Of a stretch of DNA of 64,000 nt, positions 27,085 to 35,981 are shown piece by piece (the stretch's first letter is position 1; every line of letters starts with the position of its first letter). The notes under the pieces are model-generated. The model ran no database searches. It was not told where the DNA came from and was given only the letters and a program-made list of their open reading frames with translations. Source of the DNA: Streptomyces sp. NBC_00286. Lineage in GTDB: Bacteria > Actinomycetota > Actinomycetes > Streptomycetales > Streptomycetaceae. The position numbers were made by a program, and so were the translations under genes. The stretch covers positions 1,736,001 to 1,800,000 of the forward strand of contig NZ_CP108054.1 of assembly GCF_036173125.1 (NCBI RefSeq), read 5' to 3'.

Positions 27085-29424
27085 GTGCGAAGAACCGGAA
27101 AAACCGAAAGAATCGGAAGAACCGCCAGAAGGGGCCGCGTTCTCACGGCCGTACTCGCGCTCGCGGCCGGTCTCCTCGCGGGCAGTCCGTCCGCGATGGC
27201 GGCCGAGCCGGTCGAAAGGCCGGTGAACGTCGCCGCCGACCCGTACACCTGGAAGAACGCCCGGATCGACGGCGGCGGCTTCGTGCCCGGCATCGTCTTC
27301 AACCGGAGCGAGAAGAACCTCGCGTACGCCCGCACCGACATCGGCGGCGCCTACCGCTGGCAGGAGTCCTCGAAGACCTGGATCCCACTGCTCGACTCCA
27401 TCGGCTGGGACGACTGGGGCCACACCGGCGTCGTCAGCCTCGCCTCGGACTCGGTCGACCCGGACAAGGTGTACGCGGCGGTCGGTACGTACACGAACAG
27501 CTGGGACCCGAAGAACGGTGCCGTGCTCAGGTCCGCCGACCGGGGCGCGAGCTGGCAGAAGACCGACCTGCCGTTCAAGCTCGGCGGCAACATGCCCGGC
27601 CGTGGCATGGGCGAGCGGCTCGCGGTGGACCCGCACAAGAACAGCGTGCTGTATCTGGGCGCCCCGAGCGGCAAGGGCCTGTGGCGGTCCACGGACTCGG
27701 GCGCCTCCTGGTCGCAGGTGACGAACTTCCCCAACGTCGGCAACTACGTGCAGGACCCGAGCGACACCAGCGGCTACGCCTCCGACAACCAGGGCATCGT
27801 CTGGGTCACCTTCGACGAGTCGACGGGCAACGGTACGAACGCCACGCAGACGATCTATGTCGGGGTCGCCGACAAGGAGAACGCGGTCTATCGCTCGACC
27901 GACGCGGGCGCCACCTGGTCCCGGCTGCCCGGCCAGCCCACCGGATACCTGGCCCACAAGGGCGTGCTGGACGCCGAGAACGGCCACCTCTATCTCGCGT
28001 ACAGCGACAAGGGCGGCCCGTACGACGGCGGCAAGGGACAGCTGTGGCGGTACGCGACCGGGTCCGGGACCTGGACGAACATCAGCCCGGTGGCCGAGGC
28101 CGACACGTACTACGGCTTCAGCGGGCTGACCGTGGACCGGCAGAACCCGGGCACGGTGATGGCGACCGCGTACAGCTCCTGGTGGCCGGACACCCAGATC
28201 TTCCGCTCCACGGACAGCGGCGGCACCTGGACGAAGGCCTGGGACTACACGTCGTATCCCAACCGCTCGAACCGCTACACCATGGACGTCTCGTCCTCGC
28301 CCTGGCTGACCTGGGGCGCGAACCCCTCGCCGCCCGAGCAGACCCCCAAACTCGGCTGGATGACCGAGGCGTTGGAGATCGACCCGTTCAACCCGGACCG
28401 GATGATGTACGGGACGGGCGCCACGATCTACGGCACCGAGGACCTCGGCAAGTGGGACAGCGGGGGTCAGTTCACCATCAAGCCGATGGTGCGGGGCCTG
28501 GAGGAGACGGCCGTCAACGACCTCGCCGCTCCCCCGTCCGGCGGAGCCCAACTCCTCAGCGCACTCGGTGACATCGGCGGCTTCCGGCATACGGATCTCA
28601 CCAAAGTCCCGTCGATGATGTTCACTTCACCGAACTTCACCACGACCACGAGTCTCGACTTCGCCGAGTCGAACCCCGGGATCGTGGTGCGATCCGGGAA
28701 TCTCGACTCGGGGCCGCATATCGCCTTCTCCACCGACAACGGCGCCAACTGGTTCGCGGGGACGGACCCTTCGGGCGTCTCGGGCGGCGGAACGGTCGCC
28801 GCGGCCTCCGACGGCAGCCGCTTCGTATGGAGCCCGGAGGGCGCGGGCATGCACTACGCGACCGGGTTCGGCTCATCATGGTCCGCGTCGAGCGGGATGC
28901 CGGCGGGCGCGATCGTGGAGTCCGACCGGGTCGATCCGCGGACCTTCTACGGCTTCAAGTCCGGGAAGTTCTACGTCAGTTCGGACGGCGGCGCCACCTT
29001 CACGGCATCGGCCGCGACCGGTCTGCCGAGCGGGGACAGTGTGCGCTTCAAGGCGCTGCCCGGCACGAAGGGCGACATCTGGCTGGCGGGCGGTGCGAGC
29101 GACGGCGCGTACGGGCTGTGGCACTCGACGGACGGCGGCGCGAGCTTCACCAAGCTGTCCGGGGTCGAGCAGGCCGACACCATCGGCTTCGGCAAAGCCG
29201 CGCCCGGCGCCTCGTACCAGACCCTCTACACCAGCGCCAAGATCGGCGGCATACGCGGCATCTTCCGCTCCACGGACCAGGGTGCGACCTGGACGCGCAT
29301 CAACGACGACGCGCATCAGTGGGGTTGGACGGGTGCGGCCATCACCGGGGATCCGCGGGTGTATGGGCGGGTGTACGTGTCGACGAACGGGCGCGGGGTC
29401 ATATACGGGGACACGGCGGGATAG
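27085..29424 (+). CDS. Secreted GH74 xyloglucanase
   Basis: 779 aa: a signal peptide (RRGRVLTAVLALAAGLLAGSPSAMA) and a GH74 tandem seven-bladed propeller filling the rest. Repeated Asp-box-like motifs (STDSGASWS, STDAGATWS, STDSGGTWT, STDQGATWT) are visible. The N-terminal Asp in YARTDIGGAYRW and the second Asp in LLSALGDIGGFRH are the conserved catalytic pair. It should cut the glucan backbone of xyloglucan outside the cell. Many homologues carry a C-terminal CBM2; this one ends directly after the propeller. The GTG at 27085 has AGGAGAGG 9 bases upstream. It lies 130 bp after the GH48 gene, so CebR control by read-through is possible; no CebR box is seen in the gap. Confidence 0.93.
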   Translation: MRRTGKTERIGRTARRGRVLTAVLALAAGLLAGSPSAMAAEPVERPVNVAADPYTWKNARIDGGGFVPGIVFNRSEKNLAYARTDIGGAYRWQESSKTWIPLLDSIGWDDWGHTGVVSLASDSVDPDKVYAAVGTYTNSWDPKNGAVLRSADRGASWQKTDLPFKLGGNMPGRGMGERLAVDPHKNSVLYLGAPSGKGLWRSTDSGASWSQVTNFPNVGNYVQDPSDTSGYASDNQGIVWVTFDESTGNGTNATQTIYVGVADKENAVYRSTDAGATWSRLPGQPTGYLAHKGVLDAENGHLYLAYSDKGGPYDGGKGQLWRYATGSGTWTNISPVAEADTYYGFSGLTVDRQNPGTVMATAYSSWWPDTQIFRSTDSGGTWTKAWDYTSYPNRSNRYTMDVSSSPWLTWGANPSPPEQTPKLGWMTEALEIDPFNPDRMMYGTGATIYGTEDLGKWDSGGQFTIKPMVRGLEETAVNDLAAPPSGGAQLLSALGDIGGFRHTDLTKVPSMMFTSPNFTTTTSLDFAESNPGIVVRSGNLDSGPHIAFSTDNGANWFAGTDPSGVSGGGTVAAASDGSRFVWSPEGAGMHYATGFGSSWSASSGMPAGAIVESDRVDPRTFYGFKSGKFYVSSDGGATFTASAATGLPSGDSVRFKALPGTKGDIWLAGGASDGAYGLWHSTDGGASFTKLSGVEQADTIGFGKAAPGASYQTLYTSAKIGGIRGIFRSTDQGATWTRINDDAHQWGWTGAAITGDPRVYGRVYVSTNGRGVIYGDTAG

Positions 29425-29449
29425 TGGCCGCGTAGATGCCCCGGCCCGG

Positions 29450-29488
29450 CCCGGCCCGGCCCGCGCGGTGTGCGCGGGCCGGGCCGGG
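29450..29488 (+). terminator. Strong hairpin after the GH74 gene
   Basis: A perfect 17-bp GC stem (29450-29466 with 29472-29488) and a 5-base GGTGT loop lie 25 bp after the stop codon. It sits between convergent genes and may serve both. Confidence 0.9.
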
Positions 29489-29508
29489 CGGTGAACCGGC
29501 AGCCCTCG

Positions 29509-30123
29509 CTACTCCGCGGACTGGGACAGGTGGGCCTTGGCCTCCTCGTATCCGGCGTCGCCGGTGGCCTCGGCCCGGGTGTAAACCAGGTGCAGTACGC
29601 CCGACCCGAAGGTCTTCGAGGAGAGCAGGCGCAGCGGGATCGTGGTGTCGGACTCGTCGAAGAGGCGCATTCCGTGGCGTACGGCGATGGGGTGGACCAG
29701 TAGGTGCAGCTCGTCCAGGAGGCCGGCGGCCAGCAGTTGGCGTACGACGGAGATCGAGCCGCTCAGGGAGATGCCCCCGCCTGGCTCGTTCTTCAGCGCG
29801 GTGACGGTTTCGATGAGGTCGCCCTGGAGCTGCTCGGAGTTCCGCCAGGTGAACTCGAGCTTCTGATGCGAGGCCACGATCTTGCGTACGTCACCGAGGA
29901 TCTTCGCGAAACCGGCGTCCTCCCCGCCCTCCGCCTCACGCTCGGGCCACGCCCCCGCGAAGCTGTCGTACGTCTTGCGACCGAACAGGATGGTGTCGAC
30001 CCCGTCGAACAGCGAGCCGACGGCGGCCCCCATGTCGTCGTCGAAGTACGGGAAGTGCCACTGGTCGGGGGCTTCTACGACGCCGTCGAGCGAGATGAAC
30101 AGGCCTGCGGTGATCTTCCTCAT
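29509..30123 (-). CDS. Dihydrofolate-reductase/RibD C-terminal-like protein
   Basis: 204 aa member of the RibD_C family. The N terminus MRKITAGLFISLDGVVEAPDQW, the segment DTILFGRKTYDSF and the later SGSISVVRQLLAAGLLDELHLLVHPI are typical. These proteins bind NADPH and act as uncharacterised reductases; a role in folate metabolism should not be assumed. The ATG at 30123 has GGAAGGAA 6 bases upstream and is preferred over an upstream in-frame start at 30234. A related but frameshifted gene lies at 36134-36711. Confidence 0.85.
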   Translation of the reverse strand: MRKITAGLFISLDGVVEAPDQWHFPYFDDDMGAAVGSLFDGVDTILFGRKTYDSFAGAWPEREAEGGEDAGFAKILGDVRKIVASHQKLEFTWRNSEQLQGDLIETVTALKNEPGGGISLSGSISVVRQLLAAGLLDELHLLVHPIAVRHGMRLFDESDTTIPLRLLSSKTFGSGVLHLVYTRAEATGDAGYEEAKAHLSQSAE

Positions 30124-30240
30124 GGTGATTCCTTCCGAAGAGCTGCTTAGTGAAGTTGTCTCTGTAGACCGTGGGAGCCGGGTGAACTCATCGGTGCTCA
30201 GCGTGCCAGTACGACGTGGTGGAAATCCCGGCAATACGGA

Positions 30241-30269
30241 AGGGGCCCCGCGACGGACGCGGGACCCCT
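30241..30269 (-). terminator. Hairpin after the rhamnogalacturonan lyase gene
   Basis: A 12-bp stem with one mismatch (30241-30252 with 30258-30269) and a 5-base loop lies 26 bp past the stop codon of the PL11 gene on the minus strand. Confidence 0.8.
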
Positions 30270-30294
30270 CCGATGCCTCAGGTGTGCCGGGCGC

Positions 30295-32151
30295 TCAGGG
30301 TGCGTAGACGGTCGGGCGAGGAGCCGTCGCCATGCCGCTGCCGATGTGGAAGCTGGGGTGCGGCGGCTGGTTGTAGGCGGTGTTCTGCCATGCAAGCGCG
30401 ACGCGGTACATCGGGTCGTGCAGCAAGGTGGTGATCTTCGTGCTGGTCTGGTGCGGGGTCGAGTAGATACGCAACGCCCGGTTGTCCGCGGTGCGCCAGA
30501 CGACCTCCTCGCGCCAGTCGCCGAGGATGTCGCCGGAGAGCGCCGGAGTCGCCTTGGTGCCGTTGTTGGAGGCGACGGAGGCTCCGGTCAGCAGCCGGGT
30601 GTCACCGCTGGTGCCGTATTTGTCGATGCGGGTGCCGTCGAGGAGTTCGCGGGTGGTGTCGCCGTCCCACCAGTTCACGAAGTTGATGCTGGACGGCTCG
30701 CGGCCGAGCGAGGAGCCGCCGGCCGAGCGGAGCGTGGTGTCGGCGGCGGACCAGGACTCGGCACCGGCCGAACCCGCGTGGATGTCGGCGGAGACACCGC
30801 GGCCGTTGTCGGAGCCGGAGGCGGTCTGCCACAGGATCTGTCCGGTGCGCGCGTCGGCCATCCAGGAACCGGGCTTGGAGCTGTCCTCGGACACCTTGAA
30901 GTACTCGAGTCCCGAGCGGGACGGGTTGAGGTCGCCGACATGACCGGCGTCCCCGTGGCCGAGCTTGGTCGTCCACAGGCCGTGCCCGTTGTCGTCCACG
31001 GTCATCGCGCCGTACACGATCTCGTCCTTGCCGTCGCCGTCCACGTCCGCGATGGACAGGCTGTGGTTCCCCTGACCGTCGTAACCCTTGCCGGTGTTGG
31101 TCGAGGAGTTGGTGTCGAAGGTCCAGCGGCGCGTGAACTGGCCGTTGCGCCAGTCCCAGGCCGCGATCACCGAGCGCGTGTAGTAGCCGCGGGCCATGAT
31201 CAGCGAGGGCCGCTCGCCGTCCAGGTAGGCCGTGCCGGCGAGGAAGCGGTCGACGCGGTTGCCGTACGAGTCGCCCCACGAGGCGACGTTGCCGCGCGCC
31301 GGAACGTAGTCGACCGTCTGCATCGCCTTGCCGGTCTGCCCGTTGAACATGGTCAGGAACTCGGGCCCGGACAGCACGTACCCGCCGGAGTTGCGGTGGT
31401 CGGTGGACGCGCTGCCGATCACCGCGCCGGTGCCGTCCCGTGTGCCGTCCGCGGTCTTCATGGCGACTTCGGCCTTGCCGTCACCGTCGTAGTCGTACAC
31501 CTGGAACTGCGTGTAGTGCGCGCCCGAGCGGATGTTACGGCCCAGGTCGATGCGCCACAGGCGGGTGCCGTCCATCTTGATGCCGTCGACGATGGTGTTG
31601 CCGGTGACGCCGGACTGCGAGTTGTCCTTGGCGTTGGTCGGCTGCCACTTCAGTACGAAGTCGAGGGCGCCGTCGCCGTCGAGGTCGCCGACGGAGGCGT
31701 CGTTGGCCTCGTAGGTGTAGCCGGAGCCGCCCGCCGGGGGCGTGATCGGCACGTCCTTGTATCCGCTGCGGAACTGGATGGCGTGCTCCGAGAAGCCCTG
31801 CTCGACACCGTCCACGATTGCGCGGACCCGGTAGTCGGCGGAGTTGGGGGCGCCGGAGTGGAAGTAGTTCGTGGAGCCGGTGATCGGGGACGAGTTGACC
31901 TTCGTGTCGCCCCGGTAGACGTTGAACGACACGTTGCCCGGGTCGGTGGCCAGCCAGCGCCAGCTGACCAGGTTGCCGCTGCCGGTGTGGACGCTGACGA
32001 CGCCCCGGTCGAGTCCTTCGACCTGCCGGGCGACCGCGGCCTCGGCCGACGTCACGTTGAACGCGGTGATCCCGGTGGCGGCCAGGGTCCCGGTGACGAG
32101 GGTGGCGAGCAGCAGTCGGAGCTTCTTGCGTCTGCGATGCGGGTGCCGCAC
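30295..32151 (-). CDS. Secreted PL11 rhamnogalacturonan endolyase
   Basis: 618 aa: signal peptide (RRRKKLRLLLATLVTGTLAATGITAF...AEA), an N-terminal beta domain (VSWRWLATDPGNVSFNVYRG), then the eight-bladed propeller of polysaccharide lyase family 11 (YesW/YesX). Calcium-binding repeats DLDGDGALD, DYDGDGKAE and DVDGDGKDE and the motif GDILGDWREEVVWR are clear. It should cleave the rhamnogalacturonan I backbone of pectin by beta-elimination outside the cell. The GTG at 32151 has AGGAGG 9 bases upstream. No CBM is attached. It extends the neighbouring cellulase/xyloglucanase set to pectin, but it has its own spacer and no visible CebR box. Confidence 0.95.
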   Translation of the reverse strand: MRHPHRRRKKLRLLLATLVTGTLAATGITAFNVTSAEAAVARQVEGLDRGVVSVHTGSGNLVSWRWLATDPGNVSFNVYRGDTKVNSSPITGSTNYFHSGAPNSADYRVRAIVDGVEQGFSEHAIQFRSGYKDVPITPPAGGSGYTYEANDASVGDLDGDGALDFVLKWQPTNAKDNSQSGVTGNTIVDGIKMDGTRLWRIDLGRNIRSGAHYTQFQVYDYDGDGKAEVAMKTADGTRDGTGAVIGSASTDHRNSGGYVLSGPEFLTMFNGQTGKAMQTVDYVPARGNVASWGDSYGNRVDRFLAGTAYLDGERPSLIMARGYYTRSVIAAWDWRNGQFTRRWTFDTNSSTNTGKGYDGQGNHSLSIADVDGDGKDEIVYGAMTVDDNGHGLWTTKLGHGDAGHVGDLNPSRSGLEYFKVSEDSSKPGSWMADARTGQILWQTASGSDNGRGVSADIHAGSAGAESWSAADTTLRSAGGSSLGREPSSINFVNWWDGDTTRELLDGTRIDKYGTSGDTRLLTGASVASNNGTKATPALSGDILGDWREEVVWRTADNRALRIYSTPHQTSTKITTLLHDPMYRVALAWQNTAYNQPPHPSFHIGSGMATAPRPTVYAP

Positions 32152-32254
32152 GGTGACGTACCTCCTGGGTGGGGGCAGAGGGGTTCCACTCCTCAGTCGC
32201 CGCCAGGGGTACGGGAGTTGCCGCCTATGTCAGCCGGGTACGGCAGCCGGTGCT

Positions 32255-33079
32255 TCAGGCCTCGCGCGGCTTCGGCTTCGGCTTCGGCTTCGGCTTCGGC
32301 TTCGGCTTCGGCTTCGGCTTCGGCTTCGGCTTCGGCTTCGGCTTCGGCTTCCGGAACGAGCGGAGCTTGAACTCCGGTTCCGGGCGCGGGACATGCTGGT
32401 CCGGGAGTTCCTCCAAGCGGGAGGCGAGTTGTTCGGTGAGGGGGGCGCCGGGGCGGAGGAGGGTGTACCAGCCGCGGCGTACGTCGGCGGCTGCCTGGGC
32501 AGGGGTGCGGCCCTGGCCGCGGCCTCGGAAGCTCGAGCGGGCCGCCGGGATCAGGCCGCTGTCGGTGGCGAAGCGCGCCACCAGGGCGACCTCGTCGCGG
32601 GCGGCGCGGCGGGGGCGGGGGGCCATGACGGCGTCGATATCGCTGCGCACGTCGTGGGCGGCGGCCTTGTCGACGGTGGTGACGAAGACGCCACCCGGCC
32701 GCAGCACACGGGCCGCCTCGGCTACCACGAGGGCCGCGTCGTCCAGCAGATGCAGCAGCCAGATCGCCGAGACGGCGTCGAACGAGGCGTCGGGGAAAGG
32801 GAGTTGGCGGCAGTCGGCGCGTACGAGGCGGCCGGGCACCTGGGCGGCGGCCCGGCTCAGCATTCCGTACGCGGCGTCCACTCCCGTCACGTCGAGGCCT
32901 GCCGCCGCCAGGCGCCGGGTCACCGTGCCGGTGCCGCAGGCGAGGTCGAGCAGGGTGCGGGTGCCCTCGGGGAGCAGTCCGAGTACGGCGCTCGCGGCCT
33001 CGGCGGCACGGGGCTCGCCGCCACGGAGCGCGTCGTATCGCTCGGCCTCCTCGTTGTAGTCGAATACCAGCGTGCTCAA
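32255..33079 (-). CDS. SAM-dependent methyltransferase with a (Lys-Pro)14 C-terminal tail
   Basis: 274 aa class I methyltransferase: SAM motif LLDLACGTGTVTRRL, then VTGVDAAYGML and VSAIWLLHLLDDAALVVAEA. The substrate is unknown. After residue about 243 the protein ends in 14 Lys-Pro repeats followed by REA, encoded by 14 perfect copies of a hexanucleotide (32268-32351). The tail is strongly basic, stiff and probably surface-exposed. The start is TTG at 33079, whose last two bases plus the next A form the stop codon of the pterin dehydratase gene (TTGA overlap), so translation is likely coupled. No hydrophobic segment is present. Confidence 0.87.
   Translation of the reverse strand: MSTLVFDYNEEAERYDALRGGEPRAAEAASAVLGLLPEGTRTLLDLACGTGTVTRRLAAAGLDVTGVDAAYGMLSRAAAQVPGRLVRADCRQLPFPDASFDAVSAIWLLHLLDDAALVVAEAARVLRPGGVFVTTVDKAAAHDVRSDIDAVMAPRPRRAARDEVALVARFATDSGLIPAARSSFRGRGQGRTPAQAAADVRRGWYTLLRPGAPLTEQLASRLEELPDQHVPRPEPEFKLRSFRKPKPKPKPKPKPKPKPKPKPKPKPKPKPREA
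32268..32351. repeat. Fourteen perfect tandem copies of a hexanucleotide (GGCTTC)
   Basis: 84 bp of uninterrupted GGCTTC on the plus strand, read on the minus strand as alternating AAG/CCG-type codons for Lys-Pro. Unit changes by slippage would keep the frame and only alter tail length. Confidence 0.97.
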
Positions 33080-33381
33080 CGTGCACCGTGCCCGGAGGCG
33101 AGCTCCTCGACCCGGCGCGCCAGCTCGATGTCCTTCTCGGTGACCGCGCCGCCCACGCTGTGCGTGTTCACGGTGAGCGAGACGGAGTGGTAGCCGAGGG
33201 TGAGGTCGGAGTGGTGGTCCAGCTCGTCCTGCACCTGCGCGATGTGCACGACCAGCGCGGCCGCCGCGAAGTGCGAGCCGAGCCGGTAGGAGCGGGCGAT
33301 CCGGTCCCCGTCGAGCGACCAGCCCGGCAACTCGGCGAGCCGTTCCTCGATGTCCTTCTGCGAGAGCGGTTCGAGGGGCAT
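33076..33381 (-). CDS. 4a-hydroxytetrahydrobiopterin dehydratase (pterin-4a-carbinolamine dehydratase)
   Basis: 101 aa, the full size of this small family. The core DELDHHSDLTLGYHSVSLTVNTH followed by GGAVTEKDIELA contains the catalytic histidines; Ser replaces the Pro common after the His pair elsewhere. The enzyme dehydrates 4a-hydroxytetrahydropterin during pterin recycling by aromatic amino acid hydroxylases; some homologues have moonlighting roles. The ATG at 33381 follows CGGAG at about 8 bases. Its stop overlaps the TTG start of the methyltransferase gene, so the pair forms an operon. No hydroxylase gene is nearby. Confidence 0.92.
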   Translation of the reverse strand: MPLEPLSQKDIEERLAELPGWSLDGDRIARSYRLGSHFAAAALVVHIAQVQDELDHHSDLTLGYHSVSLTVNTHSVGGAVTEKDIELARRVEELASGHGAR

Positions 33382-33586
33382 GGCTGTGCTCCGTTCCGTC
33401 GTCCCGTAACGTCCGGTTCTCTCAGCGTGCCACAGGCAGCCTGTTCCGGGCCTGGTCAGGGGGTGCACGCGGGGCGGTCGGCGGGTGGATCCGGCCGCGC
33501 GGGAGCGGGTACGGGCGGCGTCCTGCCCGACTCACCTCCCCCTCCTCTCACGTCACTCCGGTGGCCGCCCGGGACCGGTCCTCGGC

Positions 33587-33599
33587 TACGGTCGTCGCA
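33587..33599 (+). promoter_or_regulatory. Candidate -10 of a leaderless XRE regulator transcript
   Basis: TACGGT (33587-33592) ends 6 bases before the A of the ATG at 33599, and no Shine-Dalgarno is visible. This spacing is typical of leaderless Streptomyces messages. No good -35 is seen. Confidence 0.4.
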
Positions 33600-34456
33600 T
33601 GGCCACTGCCCCGACCACTGCCTCGGCATCCGCATCCGCCTCCGCCTCCGCTTCGGCCGACCGTGGAATCGGGCCCCTGTTGCGCGGCTGGCGCGAACAG
33701 CGCCGCGTGAGCCAGCTGGAGCTGGCGCTGCGTGCCGGTTCCTCAGCACGGCACATCAGCTTCATCGAAACGGGCCGCTCCCGCCCGAGCGAGGAAATGG
33801 TGCTGCGCCTGGCCGAGCACCTGGACATCCCCGTACGAGAGCGCAACTCCCTTCTCCTGGCCGCCGGTTACGCACCCCACTACCCGGAAACCCCGCTCGA
33901 CAACCCGGCCATGGACGCACTGCGAGAGGGCCTGGAACGGCTGATCCAGGGCTACGAGCCCTACCCGGCCTTCGTCGTGGACGCCACATACAACGTGGTC
34001 GCCGCCAACCAGGGCATCACGCTGCTGTTCAACGACCTCCCCGAGCACCTGCTCACCCCTCCGCTGAACGCCCTACGGCTGACCCTGCACCCGGAGGGCC
34101 TGGCACCGAGAATCCGCAACCTGCGCGCATGGCGCGGCCACCTCCTGGCCCAGATGGAACGGGACATCGCCCTACGCCGCTCGGACGCACTGCGCACGCT
34201 GTACGAGGAGGTGGCGGCGTATCCACACCCCTCCCCGGAGGCAGACCCCTCCCCGGAGCACGGCGAGGGGCCCGGGGAACCGTTCGCCTTCGCCCTGCCG
34301 ATGCAGATCGAGCACGACGGCCGCGTACTGTCCTTCATCTCGTCCATCTCAACCTTCAACACCCCCATGGACGTGACGGTCGCCGAGTTGGCCATAGAGA
34401 CACTGCTCCCGGCCGACCCGGCGACGGGCAAGTACCTTCAGTCACTGATGTCCTGA
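33599..34456 (+). CDS. XRE-family regulator with MmyB-like ligand-binding domain
   Basis: 285 aa. After a short Ala-Ser repeat (residues 8-20, encoded by a run of GCATCC/GCCTCC-type codons) comes a Cro/C1 helix-turn-helix (LLRGWREQRRVSQLELALRAGSSARHISFIETGRSRPSEEMVLRL). The rest is the PAS-like MmyB/MLTR ligand domain (YPAFVVDATYNVVAANQGITLLFN...LRAWRGHLLAQMERDI). Such regulators in actinobacteria bind small or fatty molecules and often control an adjacent gene. The convergent membrane gene at 34474-34893 is the nearest candidate partner. The start ATG 33599 appears leaderless. Confidence 0.88.
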   Translation: MATAPTTASASASASASASADRGIGPLLRGWREQRRVSQLELALRAGSSARHISFIETGRSRPSEEMVLRLAEHLDIPVRERNSLLLAAGYAPHYPETPLDNPAMDALREGLERLIQGYEPYPAFVVDATYNVVAANQGITLLFNDLPEHLLTPPLNALRLTLHPEGLAPRIRNLRAWRGHLLAQMERDIALRRSDALRTLYEEVAAYPHPSPEADPSPEHGEGPGEPFAFALPMQIEHDGRVLSFISSISTFNTPMDVTVAELAIETLLPADPATGKYLQSLMS

Positions 34457-34473
34457 CGCCCAGTCATCCCCAG

Positions 34474-34893
34474 TCAGCGCCTCTGCACGGCTCGCAGTGC
34501 CGCGTACTGCAATCCCGCGAACCCCGCCACGACCAGCGCCTGTACCGGGATGTACACCGCCCCCGTGGTGGTCGGCGACAGCCACACGGCGAGTGCGAGG
34601 AAACTCAGGGTCGTCCAGGCGAGGTTGAGCTCGATCACCGCTCGGACTGGGAGGGTCGGCGGCTGTGGGCGCGAGGCCAGGAGGCCGACGCCCGCCGCGT
34701 ACGCCGTGAGGAACAGGCCGAGGGTGAGCAGCAGGCCGGAGTCGATGCCGAGCAGTCGGCCCATGGGGCCGGACGCTACGACGTAGGCGATGCCGTTCGC
34801 GCCGGTTCCCGCCGCGTCCAAGGCCAGGAAGCGGCGCAGCATGGTGTGCGGTTCGGGCGTGCGGGCCAGGGCGGCGAGCTGGGTTGCGGACAT
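34474..34893 (-). CDS. Small integral membrane protein of unknown function
   Basis: 139 aa with four predicted membrane helices (GANGIAYVVASGPMG region, LLLTLGLFLTAYAAGVGLLA, LAWTTLSFLALAVWL, YIPVQALVVAGFAGLQYAAL). It resembles the uncharacterised actinobacterial integral membrane proteins often found beside MmyB-type XRE regulators, but no enzymatic motif is visible. The ATG at 34893 has GGAGG about 12 bases upstream. It is convergent with the XRE gene at 33599, with only 17 bp between the stop codons. Confidence 0.7.
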   Translation of the reverse strand: MSATQLAALARTPEPHTMLRRFLALDAAGTGANGIAYVVASGPMGRLLGIDSGLLLTLGLFLTAYAAGVGLLASRPQPPTLPVRAVIELNLAWTTLSFLALAVWLSPTTTGAVYIPVQALVVAGFAGLQYAALRAVQRR

Positions 34894-35117
34894 GGCGGAT
34901 CAGCCTCCGTCGAGGTCGGGAAGGGGTGGTGGGACCCGGCTCCCGGGCCGGAGTGCGCCGGCCCGGGAACCAGTACGCCCACCATGCGTGGCGGTGTGGG
35001 CCGTGGTCGATTACGTGCGAGGTAATGCGCGCGGTAATCAGGTGCCCCCGATCCCGTGTTGGTTTCCCGCCGACGTGGCAGACTTCTTGCGTTGCTCGGC
35101 GCGTGGGGAGGCGTGGC

Positions 35118-35981
35118 GTGAGTGAACGGCGTCCGGCGCCGACCGTCGGTCAGGTGGTGTTGGGAAGAAGACTTCAGGAACTGCGCGAGTCGTGCGGGCT
35201 GCGGCGGGACGAAGCGGCCCAGATTCTGCGGGTCACGGCAGCGACCATCCGGCGGATGGAGATGGCCGAGGTCGCGCTGAAGATCCCGTACGCACAGGTG
35301 CTGCTGTCCACGTACGGCGTGCCCGACGACGAGATCGCGGCCTTCGTCGCGCTGGCCGAGGAGGCGAATCAGCCCGGCTGGTGGCAACGCTTCCACGACG
35401 TACTGCCGGACTGGTTCAGCCTGCATGTGAGCCTGGAGGGCGCGGCCTCACTGATCCGGTCGTACGAGCCGCACTTCGTGCCGGGGCTGCTACAGACCGA
35501 GGAGTACGCGCGTGCCGTCCTGGAGGCGGGAACGGTGGGGCAGACCCGGCCCAGTGATGTCGAACGGCATGTGTCGTTGCGGCTGGAGCGGCAGAAACTG
35601 CTGACCCGCGAGCATCCGCCCCGACTGTGGGTGATCATGGACGAAACCGTCCTGCTGCGGCCGGTGTGCATGCGGGGCGAGGTGATGCGCGAGCAACTGG
35701 AACGGCTTCTGGCCCTCACCGAGAACGACCACATCACCTTGCAGATCGCCGAGTTCGCACGCGGGCCGCATCCAGGGACGTACGCGCCCTTCACACTGTT
35801 CCGCTTCGCGGAACCGGAGCTGCCCGACATGGTCTACAGCGAGTATCTGACCGGCGCGCTCTACCTCGACTCGCGCCGGGAGGTCGCCGCACACCTCGAG
35901 GTACTCGACCACATGACGACGCGCGCGGCCACGGCCCAGCGGACGCGACAGCTGATCGAGAAGCGGCGGGACGACTTCTGA
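35118..35981 (+). CDS. XRE-family regulator with DUF5753 domain
   Basis: 287 aa. An N-terminal helix-turn-helix (VLGRRLQELRESCGLRRDEAAQILRVTAATIRRMEMAEV) is followed by a DUF5753 domain (YEPHFVPGLLQTEEYARAVLE; HPPRLWVIMDETVLLRPV; YSEYLTGALYLDSRREV). Streptomyces has dozens of these, usually paired with a small DUF397 protein. No DUF397 gene follows here, so this regulator stands alone. The GTG at 35118 is supported by GGGGAGG about 7 bases upstream; upstream in-frame sequence lacks family similarity. Confidence 0.9.
   Translation: MSERRPAPTVGQVVLGRRLQELRESCGLRRDEAAQILRVTAATIRRMEMAEVALKIPYAQVLLSTYGVPDDEIAAFVALAEEANQPGWWQRFHDVLPDWFSLHVSLEGAASLIRSYEPHFVPGLLQTEEYARAVLEAGTVGQTRPSDVERHVSLRLERQKLLTREHPPRLWVIMDETVLLRPVCMRGEVMREQLERLLALTENDHITLQIAEFARGPHPGTYAPFTLFRFAEPELPDMVYSEYLTGALYLDSRREVAAHLEVLDHMTTRAATAQRTRQLIEKRRDDF

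Noticed and set aside
32268..32351. Possible CRISPR or minisatellite array
   Set aside because: Units are 6 bp without spacers; it is a coding microsatellite.
32193..33086. 297-aa minus-strand frame in another phase of the methyltransferase
   Set aside because: The 32255-33079 frame carries the SAM motifs; this one is the Arg/Pro-rich shadow and reads the hexamer as Glu-Ala.
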